Of a stretch of DNA of 60,256 bases, positions 9,364 through 19,504 are shown piece by piece. The notes below the pieces were generated by a model. It was not told the origin of the DNA and did not search any database. It worked only from the letters and a program-made list of their open reading frames with translations. Origin of the DNA: Microcaldota archaeon (GTDB lineage Archaea > Micrarchaeota > Micrarchaeia > Micrarchaeales > CABMGC01); NCBI GenBank assembly GCA_021850705.1, contig JAJZKU010000004.1, positions 1-60,256 of the forward strand, written 5' to 3'. The translations under genes and the position numbers were made by a program. Each line of letters starts with the position of its first letter. The stretch's first letter is position 1.

Positions 9364-10644
9364 ATGTCTTTAATAGGGTTGGCTTTCATATTCATAGCAG
9401 GCATCTCCTTTCTAGGGTTTGCCATAAATGCGCTTTTCGACAAGATAAAGATAACCAGCGTGCTTCCCTTAATGATAATAGGGCTGTTAATCGGCCCGGT
9501 CTTCGGTCTTGTAAACGTAGGCCCAAACAGCATAATAACAGAGCTTAATCCTTACATAACTGCAATAGCCATAGCGTTCGTCCTATTCGATATAGGGATG
9601 AATATGCGCATAAAGACCCTTAGCAAGGTCATATTGGCATCTACCCAGTTTGTCCTTCTTACACAGGTAATAATAGGCGCTTCAGTGGGCATATTTGTAC
9701 ACTATATAATGGGATGGTCATGGCCAATTGCACTAATATTCAGTTTTGCTGTATCTGGACCTAGTTCAATAACAGCACCTACACTTGCAAAAAACATGAA
9801 GGCTCCTGAGAACTTGCGCACCTTTATAGTATACGAAGGAGTGTTCTCCGATATCCTGGAACTTGTGGTTCCATTGGTGCTGATAAGCATATACGTGCTT
9901 CCCAACGTTGCAATAGCCACCGCTCCAGGTCCGTCAATATTCTACCAGCTAATGGGCGCAGCATCCCTTGGTGTGGTCTCGGCTTTATTCTGGCTTTACA
10001 TACTCAACAGATTTCCAGAAGCCAGCAAGAACTACAGCTGGATGCTCACTATAGCCATGGTAATAGCAACATATGGGATATCTGCCCAACTAGGCATCAA
10101 CACTGCTATAGCAGTATTCATATTCGGAATCGTGTTTGCAAACATAGGCTCGATAAACAAGGCGAAAGAAGGAGAGGAAGAGAGCTTTGTCCAGAAGTAC
10201 TTTTCAGTAAATGACTATGTAGATCATACAAGGGAGTACCAGCGCGAGATTGTCTTCTTTGTAAGCACCTTCTTCTTCGTATACATAGGATTGCTTTTCA
10301 GCCTTTCACAAATTACATTAAATATGGTGGGATTGGGAATCGCTGTAACTGCGCTTGTAATTCTATCTAGGATAATAGCCATGCCTATACTTTCCAAGGT
10401 CTTCTCCAAAGATCCTGAGACTCAGAAGATAGAACGCGGCGTGGCATACTTCAATATAGCCAGAGGTCTATCTCCTGCAATCATAGCCATATACATACTT
10501 ACTTCAGGGGTGTACGTGCAGGGATTTACAGATTCTATCTTCATGGTTATACTGATAACAAACCTGATATTCACTGCAGGGGTATTCATCTCATACAAGC
10601 CGATACTGGAAGCTCCTGCAGCTGAAAAAGCCGCTGCTAAATAA
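9364..10644 (+). CDS. cation:proton antiporter (CPA/NhaP-like)
   Basis: ~12 hydrophobic segments, PLMIIGLLIGPVFGLVN, FVLFDIGMNMR. Confidence 0.82.
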   Translation: MSLIGLAFIFIAGISFLGFAINALFDKIKITSVLPLMIIGLLIGPVFGLVNVGPNSIITELNPYITAIAIAFVLFDIGMNMRIKTLSKVILASTQFVLLTQVIIGASVGIFVHYIMGWSWPIALIFSFAVSGPSSITAPTLAKNMKAPENLRTFIVYEGVFSDILELVVPLVLISIYVLPNVAIATAPGPSIFYQLMGAASLGVVSALFWLYILNRFPEASKNYSWMLTIAMVIATYGISAQLGINTAIAVFIFGIVFANIGSINKAKEGEEESFVQKYFSVNDYVDHTREYQREIVFFVSTFFFVYIGLLFSLSQITLNMVGLGIAVTALVILSRIIAMPILSKVFSKDPETQKIERGVAYFNIARGLSPAIIAIYILTSGVYVQGFTDSIFMVILITNLIFTAGVFISYKPILEAPAAEKAAAK

Positions 10645-10686
10645 ACTTAAGACTATGTGCTTTTCCTGCAAGAAAAGGTGCAATAG

Positions 10687-11289
10687 ATGCATGAAGTAAA
10701 AGGAGCTAAGATAAAAACAATAGACGGTGTATACGCACCTGCAGAAGACACTATCATCGCCGCAGAGATTCTTCAAAGGAACATAGATGGCAGTAAGCTA
10801 TCTGTAGCAGAGATAGGCACAGGAACAGGAATCCTTGGCATAATTGCTGCCATGGACAAAAGAGTCTCCAATGTCATAATGTCAGACATATCGGAAGAAG
10901 CCCTTCAATGCGCAAAGGAGAATGCAAGATTAAACGGAGTAGAGAAAAAATGCACGTTAATCAAGAGCAATCTTTTCGATAGCATAGAAGGAAATTTCGA
11001 CATAATCATATTCAATCCGCCATATCTGCCAGAGGATGACGAAGTAAGATCGGGAAAGAACTGGTGGTCCGGAGGACCCACTGGCATAGAATTGACAAAG
11101 CTCTTCGTAGAGCAGGCAGAAGCCCACCTAAAAAGCAATGGCATTATAATAACTGTGGAAAGCTCTCTTGCAGACAGCAAAGCCCTGCATGATTTCATAG
11201 ACGCAAAAGGCTTCAGGATCGCAGACTCGGAAAAAGTGCACATCTTTTTCGAGGACATTGTTGCGCTTGCGCTTAAAAGGAAAGGCTAG
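10687..11289 (+). CDS. class I SAM methyltransferase, HemK2/Mtq2-like
   Basis: EIGTGTGILGI, IIFNPPYLPEDDE (NPPY motif), WWSGGPTGIEL. Confidence 0.85.
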   Translation: MHEVKGAKIKTIDGVYAPAEDTIIAAEILQRNIDGSKLSVAEIGTGTGILGIIAAMDKRVSNVIMSDISEEALQCAKENARLNGVEKKCTLIKSNLFDSIEGNFDIIIFNPPYLPEDDEVRSGKNWWSGGPTGIELTKLFVEQAEAHLKSNGIIITVESSLADSKALHDFIDAKGFRIADSEKVHIFFEDIVALALKRKG

Positions 11290-12524
11290 TGTATCTTCAA
11301 TACCTTCTTGACCTTTGCCAGCGCATCTATAGCAGCGTCTACATCCTCTCTCTTGTTGTAGATATAGAAGCTCATCCTTGATACGGAATCCTCGTTGAGC
11401 ACCTGATTCACCAGAGGCATCGCACAATGGTGTCCCGCCCTTATCGCTACATTCTCGCTGTCGAATATCTGTGCAACATCGTGAGGGTGCGCCCCGCTTA
11501 CCTTGAAGGATACAGCTCCGCCTCTTCTCTCAATCTGGTCTTCAAGAGGTCCGTAGACTGTAACTCCGACCTCTCTAAGTCTCTTTATCGCATAAACTGT
11601 AAGCTCCTTTTCATGCTCCCTTACATTCTGCATTCCTATCCTGTCAAGATACTCTATGGCAGCCCCGAATCCTATTCCACCCTCTATGTTCGAGGTTCCG
11701 GATTCAAATTTCCATGGAAGTTCATTGTATGAGCAAGAGTCGAAATCAACGCTCTTTATCATGTCCCCTCCTCCAAGGAGCGGTTCCATCTCCTCAAGAA
11801 GCTCCTCCTTGCCGTAAAGGACGCCTATGCCTGCAGGACCGAGCATCTTATGGCTCGAGAAGGCCATGAAATCGCAGTCTATCTTCTTAACGTCTATCGG
11901 CATGTGCGGAACTGCCTGTGCGCCGTCTATTATGACTAATGCTCCTGCGTCATGTGCCATCTTGGTCATCTTCTCCATCTCCGTTATGGTTCCAAGGACA
12001 TTCGACGCTGCTGTGAAAGAGACAATCTTGGGCTTCGCCTCAAGCTTCATCTCAAAGTCTTCCATGTCTATAAGCCTTTTCTTCTCATCAAGGGCTATGT
12101 AATCCATAACCGTATTCTTCCTCTCCTTGAGCATCTGCCATGGAACTATATTGCTGTGGTGCTCCATCTCAGTAAGCAGTATCCCGTCTCCGCCCCTGAG
12201 CTTCCTTCCTGCCCATGAGAGCGCAAGAAGGTTTATCGACTCTGTCGTATTCCTTGTATAGACTATGTTCCTGTAAGAGTCCGCGTTTATCAATTTTGCA
12301 GCAAGCTCCTTAGAGCGTATGTACTCGTCAGTAGCTCTTACCGATATCTTATAGATTCCACGGTGTATGTTGGCGTTGTACTCCCTGTAGTATTGATCTA
12401 TCTTGTCTATCACCTGCTGCGGCTTCTGCGATGTGGAAGCACTATCCAGATAGACCAATCTCTTGCCCTCCCTTTCCTGCGACAGTATCGGGAAATCCTC
12501 TATTATCTTATTAGAATCAAGCAT
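11286..12524 (-). CDS. sufS: cysteine desulfurase SufS
   Basis: VYLDSASTSQKPQQVID, IDGAQAVPHMPIDV, SSHKMLGPAGIGVLYGK, RAGHHCAMPL. Confidence 0.95.
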   Translation of the reverse strand: MLDSNKIIEDFPILSQEREGKRLVYLDSASTSQKPQQVIDKIDQYYREYNANIHRGIYKISVRATDEYIRSKELAAKLINADSYRNIVYTRNTTESINLLALSWAGRKLRGGDGILLTEMEHHSNIVPWQMLKERKNTVMDYIALDEKKRLIDMEDFEMKLEAKPKIVSFTAASNVLGTITEMEKMTKMAHDAGALVIIDGAQAVPHMPIDVKKIDCDFMAFSSHKMLGPAGIGVLYGKEELLEEMEPLLGGGDMIKSVDFDSCSYNELPWKFESGTSNIEGGIGFGAAIEYLDRIGMQNVREHEKELTVYAIKRLREVGVTVYGPLEDQIERRGGAVSFKVSGAHPHDVAQIFDSENVAIRAGHHCAMPLVNQVLNEDSVSRMSFYIYNKREDVDAAIDALAKVKKVLKIH

Positions 12525-13256
12525 CTACACACCATTCTCGTATCCTTCCTTCTCTATCTTCTTGACAAGTTCATCTCCTCCCTCCATTATTATCCTGCCG
12601 TTTTTCATCACATGTATCTGATCAGGTTTGAGGTATTCAAGGATTCTGCTGTAATGCGTTATAAGGATAACGCCTGCGCCTGTCTCCTTCATGAACCTGC
12701 TTATGTTCTCTGCCACAATCTTAACCGCATCAACGTCAAGGCCCGAATCAGGCTCGTCGAGTATCGCTATCCCTGGCTTCAGTATCTGCATCTGCAGTAT
12801 CTCCACCTTCTTCTTCTCGCCTCCTGAGAAGCCGGCGTTTAGCGATCTGCCAACCAGGTCTTCCTTGAGCTTCAGTCCGGAAGAACGCTCCTTAACCTCA
12901 TTCATGAATTCGCGAACGCTCTTCGTATCCCTCTTCATGGAGTTCCTTGCAGCGTTAAGGAAGTTGAGTATTCCCAGTCCTTCTATCTCCACTGGCTCCT
13001 GGAACTGAAGGAAGAGCCCTAGCTTCGCGCGTTCGTTTGCCGGAAGATCATTTATCTCCTTTCCATTAACAAGAACCTTTCCGCTCTTTATCTTGTAATC
13101 TGGATGGCCCATTATGCCCTTGGCAAGACTGGACTTGCCGCAGCCGTTAGGCCCCATGAGCACATGGAGCTCTCCGCTACTGACATTAAGATCAGTGCCG
13201 TCAACTACCTTATTGCCGCCAATCTCTATACAAACATTTTTTATCTCAAGTTTCAT
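12525..13256 (-). CDS. sufC: Fe-S assembly ATPase SufC
   Basis: GPNGCGKSSLAKGIMGHPDY, FSGGEKKKVEILQM, AILDEPDSGLDVDAV. Confidence 0.96.
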   Translation of the reverse strand: MKLEIKNVCIEIGGNKVVDGTDLNVSSGELHVLMGPNGCGKSSLAKGIMGHPDYKIKSGKVLVNGKEINDLPANERAKLGLFLQFQEPVEIEGLGILNFLNAARNSMKRDTKSVREFMNEVKERSSGLKLKEDLVGRSLNAGFSGGEKKKVEILQMQILKPGIAILDEPDSGLDVDAVKIVAENISRFMKETGAGVILITHYSRILEYLKPDQIHVMKNGRIIMEGGDELVKKIEKEGYENGV

Positions 13257-13260
13257 ACTC

Positions 13261-14430
13261 TCACCAATTTGCATTCCATACGTTCTTCATGCTTATTCCG
13301 GGAACCTTCCCGAAAGAGCCGCTCTCAGACTTTTCAAGCAGCATCGATGTGGAAAGCTCCCTCGCCAATGGATTTGTTATGCCTGAAAGATATTTAGACA
13401 TGAACGCTCCAACGAAGAGCCTTCTGCTCTCAACGCTGTCTATCCCTCTGGACATTATGTAGAACAGCGCATCCTTGTCTATAGGGGCTGTTGCGGCAGA
13501 GTGCGTTGCCGATACTCCGTCACCGTAGTCGATAGCCATGTCCGGAAGCGCATCTATGTGCGCCGCTTCGCTCAGCAGTATCCCATGCTCTTCTACTCTT
13601 GATATGGCTCCTTTCGCAAGCTTCTCCACCTTCGCATAGCCCTTCAGCATGCACATCGAGCTCCCGTCAAGCACAGCTCCGCTCTCAAGCTTCGCATAGG
13701 TATTGGGCTTGGCATTTGTCATGAATGTATTGATGTCAAACTTCTGGTCAGATGCCCCTACAACTATCTCCTTTGCATCTATTCTGGATCCTTCCTCATT
13801 CGCATAGAACTCATTCTTCATCTTTGTAACCGAGGAGCCGCTATAGACGAAATTCGCCTTAAGCTCAGCCCCTTTGTAGACCTCTGCCTTTGCAAAACCC
13901 ATCATGCATGAGCCGCTTGTCTTGTTGTTGACAAGGCTGAATTCTGCATGTGCATTGCTCTCTACCATGAATTCATGGAGAGGCGCTACAGAATAAATAT
14001 CCTGATCTGCAGAGCAGTAGTACTCGAACATATTGAGCCTCGATCCGGACCCGCATCTGACAAGGATCTGGAATGGCATATGCCCCGAATTTATCGCCAT
14101 TATTCCAATCTTAGCACTCTCATTGTCAGGTATCTCTATGATTATAACATGCTTGGAATTGGCATTTATGTAAGCCGATATTCTGTCTTCGCTTCCATTT
14201 GTCATCTTCCCTTCAATCATGCTGCCAGGAATTTCATCAGCAGAAAACACCTTTACGAATTTACCAGAATTCTTCACTTCAGTATCGGAAACTATCACAT
14301 CAAACTTAGAATCAAGCTGCTTCTCAATCTCTGAAGCGCGCTCCATCACTGAAGGTCCTGACACTATGCTCTTCGGATATTCAAGCTTTAAGCTGTTCCT
14401 GCTGTAAAGCTCGTTAATCTCGTCCGGCAT
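13261..14430 (-). CDS. sufD: Fe-S assembly scaffold SufD
   Basis: SufBD-type C-terminal core (HSAATAPIDKDALFYIMSRGIDSVESRRLFVGAF); position between sufB and sufC. Confidence 0.92.
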   Translation of the reverse strand: MPDEINELYSRNSLKLEYPKSIVSGPSVMERASEIEKQLDSKFDVIVSDTEVKNSGKFVKVFSADEIPGSMIEGKMTNGSEDRISAYINANSKHVIIIEIPDNESAKIGIMAINSGHMPFQILVRCGSGSRLNMFEYYCSADQDIYSVAPLHEFMVESNAHAEFSLVNNKTSGSCMMGFAKAEVYKGAELKANFVYSGSSVTKMKNEFYANEEGSRIDAKEIVVGASDQKFDINTFMTNAKPNTYAKLESGAVLDGSSMCMLKGYAKVEKLAKGAISRVEEHGILLSEAAHIDALPDMAIDYGDGVSATHSAATAPIDKDALFYIMSRGIDSVESRRLFVGAFMSKYLSGITNPLARELSTSMLLEKSESGSFGKVPGISMKNVWNANW

Positions 14431-14488
14431 CTCGGCATAATAACTATGTGCGTTCTTTGCAAATTCATTATAATTCAGAAAAACACCT

Positions 14489-17074
14489 TCAGCCTACTCC
14501 TTTGCTTGTGTCCAGTTTTATCAGTCTCTTCAGTTCAAGCGAGTACTCCATAGGAAGTACCTTTGTAAGATCATCAAGGAAACCAAGCACTATCATCGCT
14601 ACCGCATCATCCTCGCTTATTCCTCTTGACATCAAGTAGAATATCTCATCATTGCTTATCTTCCCTACCTTCGCCTCATGGCTTATCATCGCATCATTCC
14701 TCTCTATATTGTTGTAAGGGAAGGTATTAGTCTTTGCATCGGAATCAAGAAGCAGCGCATCGCATGAGACATGGGATTTGACATTCGCGGCGCTCTTTGT
14801 AACGCGTATCTGTCCACGGAATGTCGTAACTCCGGAGCCTTTAGAAACGCTCTTCGATATTATCTTTGAAGTCGTATTCGGGGCTATGTGGATTATCTTG
14901 CCTCCTGAATCCTGTATCTGCCCCTCTCCTGCTATCGCTATCGAAAGGACCTCTCCCTTTGCTCCCTCTCCGCGCAGGAATATAGATGGATACTTCATGT
15001 TTACTTTGCTGCCTATATTTGCGTCAATCCATTCCACTCTGGCGTCCTGCTCTGCATGCGCTCTCTGCGTTACCAGATTGTATACATTCTTGGACCAGTT
15101 CTGTATCGTTACATACCTTATGTGTGCACCTTTCATCGCTACCATCTCTACCACCGCTGAATGCAGAGAGTCGACAGCGTATACTGGCGCAGTGCAATTG
15201 TGAACCGCAACATTCTCGGCTACATAGCTCTCGTTCTCCTCCACGCTAAAGTTATACACGGGAAGGTTAGTTACCTTTTCACAGCTTATGCTCTTTATCG
15301 GTACAAACGCATAATTGTCAGTTATCTTTGCATAGGAAGAAAGGCTCTTCTCACCGAGCATGTTCAGCATCTGCAGATATTCATACCTGCTAGTCCCTGC
15401 CTTCACCAACGTCCTGAATTCTACCAAGGAGGCAAACTCCTGCAGATACTCGCCACCCACATAAACAACATACATCGTATGCCTGTTCCCAGGCCTTGCC
15501 GCCTTATTCACAGAACCGAATATATTGCATCTTAACAGCATGTCCCTAATCTGTTCAGCCAGTCTCTTCGATATTGTATTCATGCGGAACATTCTCTTGG
15601 TGCCCCAGGAATACTGCTTGTACATGAAGCTGCCATCCCCTCTCCAGAAGCCCTTTATTATCTCGGCCTGTTTTGCAGGATCCTCAAGCATCACCCACTT
15701 CGGCAGACTCTTAGCGCCTGCCCCATGCCCAAACTGTGCGGTAAAGAACTTTGCAGCTATTGTGGAACACAGTATTACGCTTATCCCATTCTTATACTCC
15801 TTCTGTATTATCGGCTTCTTATTGAAGTATCTCTCAAGCAGCGATGCAGTATCCTGTATCAATTCCGTCTCATTCTTATTGAATGTAAACGAGAGATAAT
15901 GCCCGCTTATTACGCTGCCTTCAGAAAGGTAATAGCCGACCAATCTGAAGAAATCCTTGTCAGTTTGCAGCTCAAGATCCGTCCTTACGGAGTCCCATCT
16001 CCTCTTGGATATTATTGTAAAGGTCTTCCGCTCATTAGATACTACCTGCCTGTCTATAGGCATTGCTACATAATCATACTTCTTAAGATCCTTTGCCGGC
16101 ACCCATTCCGTCTTCCACTCAGCATTCTTGTATTCGCTTCGTGTTCTCTTAGAAACGAGAAAAGGATGTTCATCAGTCGCTTTTACCTCACATGTGGAAT
16201 CTCCGAAATATTTCAGAGTGTACATCTCTCCTGTATGGGGTCTTACCTGCGTGTGGTAGACTCTCTTATAAGTGCCGTCGTGTGTAAGGACCATGTCCCC
16301 GACTTTTATCTCCTCTATCCTGACAGGCCCGTTCTCAGTAGTGACCATAGTCCCTGCAACAAAGCAACCTTCTATATACGTAACGTCTGCGCCTTCATCA
16401 GCTATTATGAGCGTGCGCTCGAACTGCCCTGACTTCTGCGCGTTTATCCTGAAATAAGCATTAAGAGGCATAGGCACCTTCACCCCTTTCGGTACGTATA
16501 TGAATGTGCCACCGGACCATGTGGCCGTGTTGAGCGCTGCAAACTTATTGTCAGTAGGAGGTATTATCGTCCCGAAGTACTTCTGCATAAGCTCAGGGTA
16601 CTTCTTTACCGCATTATCAGTATCGGTGAATATTATACCAAGTTTGTCCAGCTCCTCGTTTATATGTGAATAAACTACGCCGCTGTCGAACTGCGCCTCA
16701 GCCCCTGAAAAGAACTTCCTCTCTGCTTCCGGCACGCCCAGCTTGTCGAACGTATTCTTTATGTCTTCAGGCACATCCTCCCACTTGTTGGACTCCTTGC
16801 CCTTGGGCTTTACATAGTAATAGAAATCGCTGAAGTCTATCTTGCTCAGATCAGCTCCCCACTTCGGCATGGGCTTCGATTCGAATATCTTATATCCTGT
16901 CAGCCTCTTCTGGAGCATCCACTCAGGCTCTCCTTTAAGCTCTGATATCTTACGAACCACGCTCTCCGATAAGCCCTTCTCAAAATCCTCGTACTTCACG
17001 TTCTTCTCGCTGAATCCGTAGGCTTCGTTATAATCAAGCTTCTCTACTATCTCTTCCAAACCTTCATTCGACAT
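14489..17074 (-). CDS. sufB: Fe-S assembly scaffold SufB, interrupted in-frame by an intein
   Basis: Exteins ...ADVTYIEG / CTAPVYAVDSLHSAVVEM...; C-terminal ISHEAKVGKISNDEIFYLMSRGISEDDA; start chosen at MSNEGLEE (17074). Confidence 0.95.
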   Translation of the reverse strand: MSNEGLEEIVEKLDYNEAYGFSEKNVKYEDFEKGLSESVVRKISELKGEPEWMLQKRLTGYKIFESKPMPKWGADLSKIDFSDFYYYVKPKGKESNKWEDVPEDIKNTFDKLGVPEAERKFFSGAEAQFDSGVVYSHINEELDKLGIIFTDTDNAVKKYPELMQKYFGTIIPPTDNKFAALNTATWSGGTFIYVPKGVKVPMPLNAYFRINAQKSGQFERTLIIADEGADVTYIEGCFVAGTMVTTENGPVRIEEIKVGDMVLTHDGTYKRVYHTQVRPHTGEMYTLKYFGDSTCEVKATDEHPFLVSKRTRSEYKNAEWKTEWVPAKDLKKYDYVAMPIDRQVVSNERKTFTIISKRRWDSVRTDLELQTDKDFFRLVGYYLSEGSVISGHYLSFTFNKNETELIQDTASLLERYFNKKPIIQKEYKNGISVILCSTIAAKFFTAQFGHGAGAKSLPKWVMLEDPAKQAEIIKGFWRGDGSFMYKQYSWGTKRMFRMNTISKRLAEQIRDMLLRCNIFGSVNKAARPGNRHTMYVVYVGGEYLQEFASLVEFRTLVKAGTSRYEYLQMLNMLGEKSLSSYAKITDNYAFVPIKSISCEKVTNLPVYNFSVEENESYVAENVAVHNCTAPVYAVDSLHSAVVEMVAMKGAHIRYVTIQNWSKNVYNLVTQRAHAEQDARVEWIDANIGSKVNMKYPSIFLRGEGAKGEVLSIAIAGEGQIQDSGGKIIHIAPNTTSKIISKSVSKGSGVTTFRGQIRVTKSAANVKSHVSCDALLLDSDAKTNTFPYNNIERNDAMISHEAKVGKISNDEIFYLMSRGISEDDAVAMIVLGFLDDLTKVLPMEYSLELKRLIKLDTSKGVG
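15197..16366 (-). mobile_element. SufB intein (390 aa) with LAGLIDADG-type endonuclease domain
   Basis: Begins CFVAGTMVTTENGPVRIEEIKVGDMVLTHDG (block A), TDEHPFL (block B), LVGYYLSEGS and IIKGFWRGDGSF (LAGLIDADG-like), VYNFSVEENESYVAENVAVHN | C (blocks F/G). Confidence 0.95.
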
Positions 17075-17076
17075 GT

Positions 17077-17427
17077 TCAGCCCTTTGCAACCTTGTCTGC
17101 GTATGAGAATCTGCACTCTGTTTCGGTAAGCGCCCTGCATATGGTGCATATGCACAGCTCGACATAGTGCTCCTTCTTCTGATGTATCATCTCTATGTAA
17201 TAGTTGAACCTCTCATCCTTCATTATCGTCTCCTTTATCTCTGCTATCCTCCCTGAGCTCTTGCCGTTCAGATACTTGCTTACCGCTGCCTGTGCGACTC
17301 CAAGCCTGTCCGCTATGTCCTGCTCCGTCATGTTATACCTTTTCTTAAGCACCGTGGCTATGAAGAGCCTTGCGGCAGGTATTATCTCCCTGTCTGCCTT
17401 TCCATAATCAACATGAATCCCTTCCAT
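17077..17427 (-). CDS. HTH transcriptional regulator with C-terminal Cys cluster, probable suf regulator
   Basis: HTH MTEQDIADRLGVAQAAVSKYLNGKSSG; C-terminal CICTICRALTETEC; directly upstream of sufB. Confidence 0.75.
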   Translation of the reverse strand: MEGIHVDYGKADREIIPAARLFIATVLKKRYNMTEQDIADRLGVAQAAVSKYLNGKSSGRIAEIKETIMKDERFNYYIEMIHQKKEHYVELCICTICRALTETECRFSYADKVAKG

Positions 17428-17472
17428 ATAACTCAGTTATATTTATGCAAGACAAGGGTTTTTATATATGCT

Positions 17473-18252
17473 CTATCGGTTCCCGCTCTTAAGTACCATA
17501 TTCCATGCGGTATCTGGCCTTTCTCCTATGCTCTTTGAATACCTGCGTGCATACTTTGTATCTTCAGGAATGCACTCAAGGCCATTATTCGTTCCTATTC
17601 TATCCATCTCAAGCAGATCCTCTCCATTTATATCAATGCCATGCTCAGTCTCATTCCTGCTGAGCCATCTGAGCTCATGCATGACGAATCCGGAGCCGCT
17701 TGGGGTGAGCAGCATGTCTATCGAGTTTATCCCTTCTATGCTTTTTCTTACAAGAAGCTGGTCAAGCTTTCTGTCAAGCGCAGTTATATAGCTGCTCCTT
17801 GTCCTGCAGAAGTTCATTATCCTTCTGTAGTTGATATCAGGAAATGGACAGACGAGCAGGTCTGCACCGTATGACTTTGCGATATCCTGTGCAACAAAGG
17901 CGACATCATGCTTGCTCTTCATGCACCTCCTGATAAAGTTGTCTCCGTTAATCCTTTCTATCTTCTTGCACACGACAGCAATCTTTGAGAATCTGGGTGC
18001 ACATGATGCAACGCTTCCTATGACGGAGAACTGGTCAAAGCTGGCAACGCTCTCAACAGCGATATTGGAACCTGAAAGGAAGGCCATAAGGAGAAGCTTG
18101 CCAACATTCTCTGATATTTCTATAACAGAATGCTCCGTTCTATCATCGGGAAAAGCCGATCTTAAACGGACCCTGCCAACATTAAGGCTCTCCAATAGCC
18201 TATCTCTCACCGCATATGTGCCTGCTATCATGTTCAAAGCCTCCATATGCAA
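17473..18252 (-). CDS. conserved-looking protein of unknown function
   Basis: 259 aa ORF, start ATG 18252, no family recognised. Confidence 0.6.
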   Translation of the reverse strand: MHMEALNMIAGTYAVRDRLLESLNVGRVRLRSAFPDDRTEHSVIEISENVGKLLLMAFLSGSNIAVESVASFDQFSVIGSVASCAPRFSKIAVVCKKIERINGDNFIRRCMKSKHDVAFVAQDIAKSYGADLLVCPFPDINYRRIMNFCRTRSSYITALDRKLDQLLVRKSIEGINSIDMLLTPSGSGFVMHELRWLSRNETEHGIDINGEDLLEMDRIGTNNGLECIPEDTKYARRYSKSIGERPDTAWNMVLKSGNR

Positions 18253-18384
18253 TATGGTATACTTTTACCTTAATATATGTTTCTATACTTGAATAAAAGA
18301 AACTGGAAAATAGTGCATCTGATTATAGAACCGTTGCTGCTCATATGTATTTATATAATTTATCCGAGATTACCAATAGGATAG

Positions 18385-18726
18385 GTGATATTTATGCCAA
18401 AGAGAGAGCGCGATAACGACAGCATATGGGCAATAAGAAAGCTTATGTCAAAGCCCAATTATGCTGTACTGAAACTGCTTTTAGTCAAATCCCCAAGGAC
18501 GACAAGGGAGCTGTATGTTCTTCTTGGGAAGAAGTTTACAAGGAAGACACTTATAATAACGCTAAGGAGCCTGTCTATGGACCTCAATGTGCTGCAGCCT
18601 ACGCACATAAGGACGGAGAGAGGTTATGACCTCGGATATAACATAAACCCGAAATTGAAGGAGATGATAAAGTCCATAGAGAAGTTCGAGAAGGTCATCG
18701 AGTCGATAACGAACTCAAGGTCCTGA
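18385..18726 (+). CDS. winged-helix/HTH-like protein
   Basis: KPNYAVLKLLLVKSPRTTRELYVLLGKKFTRKTLIITLRSLSMDLNVLQPTHIRTERGYDLGYNI. Confidence 0.55.
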   Translation: MIFMPKRERDNDSIWAIRKLMSKPNYAVLKLLLVKSPRTTRELYVLLGKKFTRKTLIITLRSLSMDLNVLQPTHIRTERGYDLGYNINPKLKEMIKSIEKFEKVIESITNSRS

Positions 18727-18748
18727 TTTTATTCTTTAAAGTGAAATT

Positions 18749-19483
18749 ATGGTAGTGCTAAAGCCGGTCGTGATAAACAAGCCATATGTTCTAACGAGCA
18801 TAGAGAAATCCACCAGAGACGTCACGACATTCAGGTTCGAATCGAAGGAGAAGACAAGTGTCCACTTCATACCTGGCATGTTTGCAATGCTTACCTATAA
18901 AGATCCTGAGAGCGGCAAGTCGATAAGCAGGGCATTTTCTATAGCAAATGCTCCACCATCAGATTACTTCGAGTTCTTCATAGCTATGATAAACGGACAA
19001 CTTACATCAAAGCTTGCAGACGCGAAGGTCAACGACGTATATTACATCTCTGCTCCATACGGGCAGTTCCAGTTCGATATAAATGCAGGGACGAAGTTCC
19101 TCTTCCTTGCAGGAGGAACCGGAGTCGCCCCGTTCTTCTCAATGCTGAGACAGGCGGAGAGCATGGGCAAAAAGCTCGACTGCTCAATGATATACAGCGT
19201 AAAGTATCCTTATGATATAATAGAGAAGGAAGAGATTGCAAAGTTCGAGAGGGATATGGATCTTAAGAACCTTGTCACTGTCACAAGGCCTGCCGAAGGC
19301 GACGGATGGACAGGACAGACTGGCAGGGTGAACGGAGAGATGATCAAGAAGTTCGTACCTGACTTCCTCGACAGAATAACATACATCTGCGGACCTCCGG
19401 CATTTGTGACTGCACTCAAGAACGACATGATAGCTATGGGTGCAAATGACAGGGAGATAAGGGCAGAGATGTGGGGAGAGTAA
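18749..19483 (+). CDS. FAD/NAD(P)-binding oxidoreductase (ferredoxin-NAD(P)+ reductase type)
   Basis: SRAFSIANAP, FLFLAGGTGVAPFFSMLRQ, TYICGPPAFVTAL. Confidence 0.88.
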   Translation: MVVLKPVVINKPYVLTSIEKSTRDVTTFRFESKEKTSVHFIPGMFAMLTYKDPESGKSISRAFSIANAPPSDYFEFFIAMINGQLTSKLADAKVNDVYYISAPYGQFQFDINAGTKFLFLAGGTGVAPFFSMLRQAESMGKKLDCSMIYSVKYPYDIIEKEEIAKFERDMDLKNLVTVTRPAEGDGWTGQTGRVNGEMIKKFVPDFLDRITYICGPPAFVTALKNDMIAMGANDREIRAEMWGE

Positions 19484-19504
19484 AAGCAATTGCCTCTCTT
19501 TTTA

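Noticed and set aside
15725-16432. Plus-strand 235-aa ORF antisense to sufB/intein
   Set aside because: Opposite strand of a clear intein coding region; Cys/Leu/Tyr-rich artefact translation.
18833-18845. ggttcgaatcg resembling a tRNA T-loop
   Set aside because: Inside the oxidoreductase reading frame with no acceptor/anticodon stems around it.
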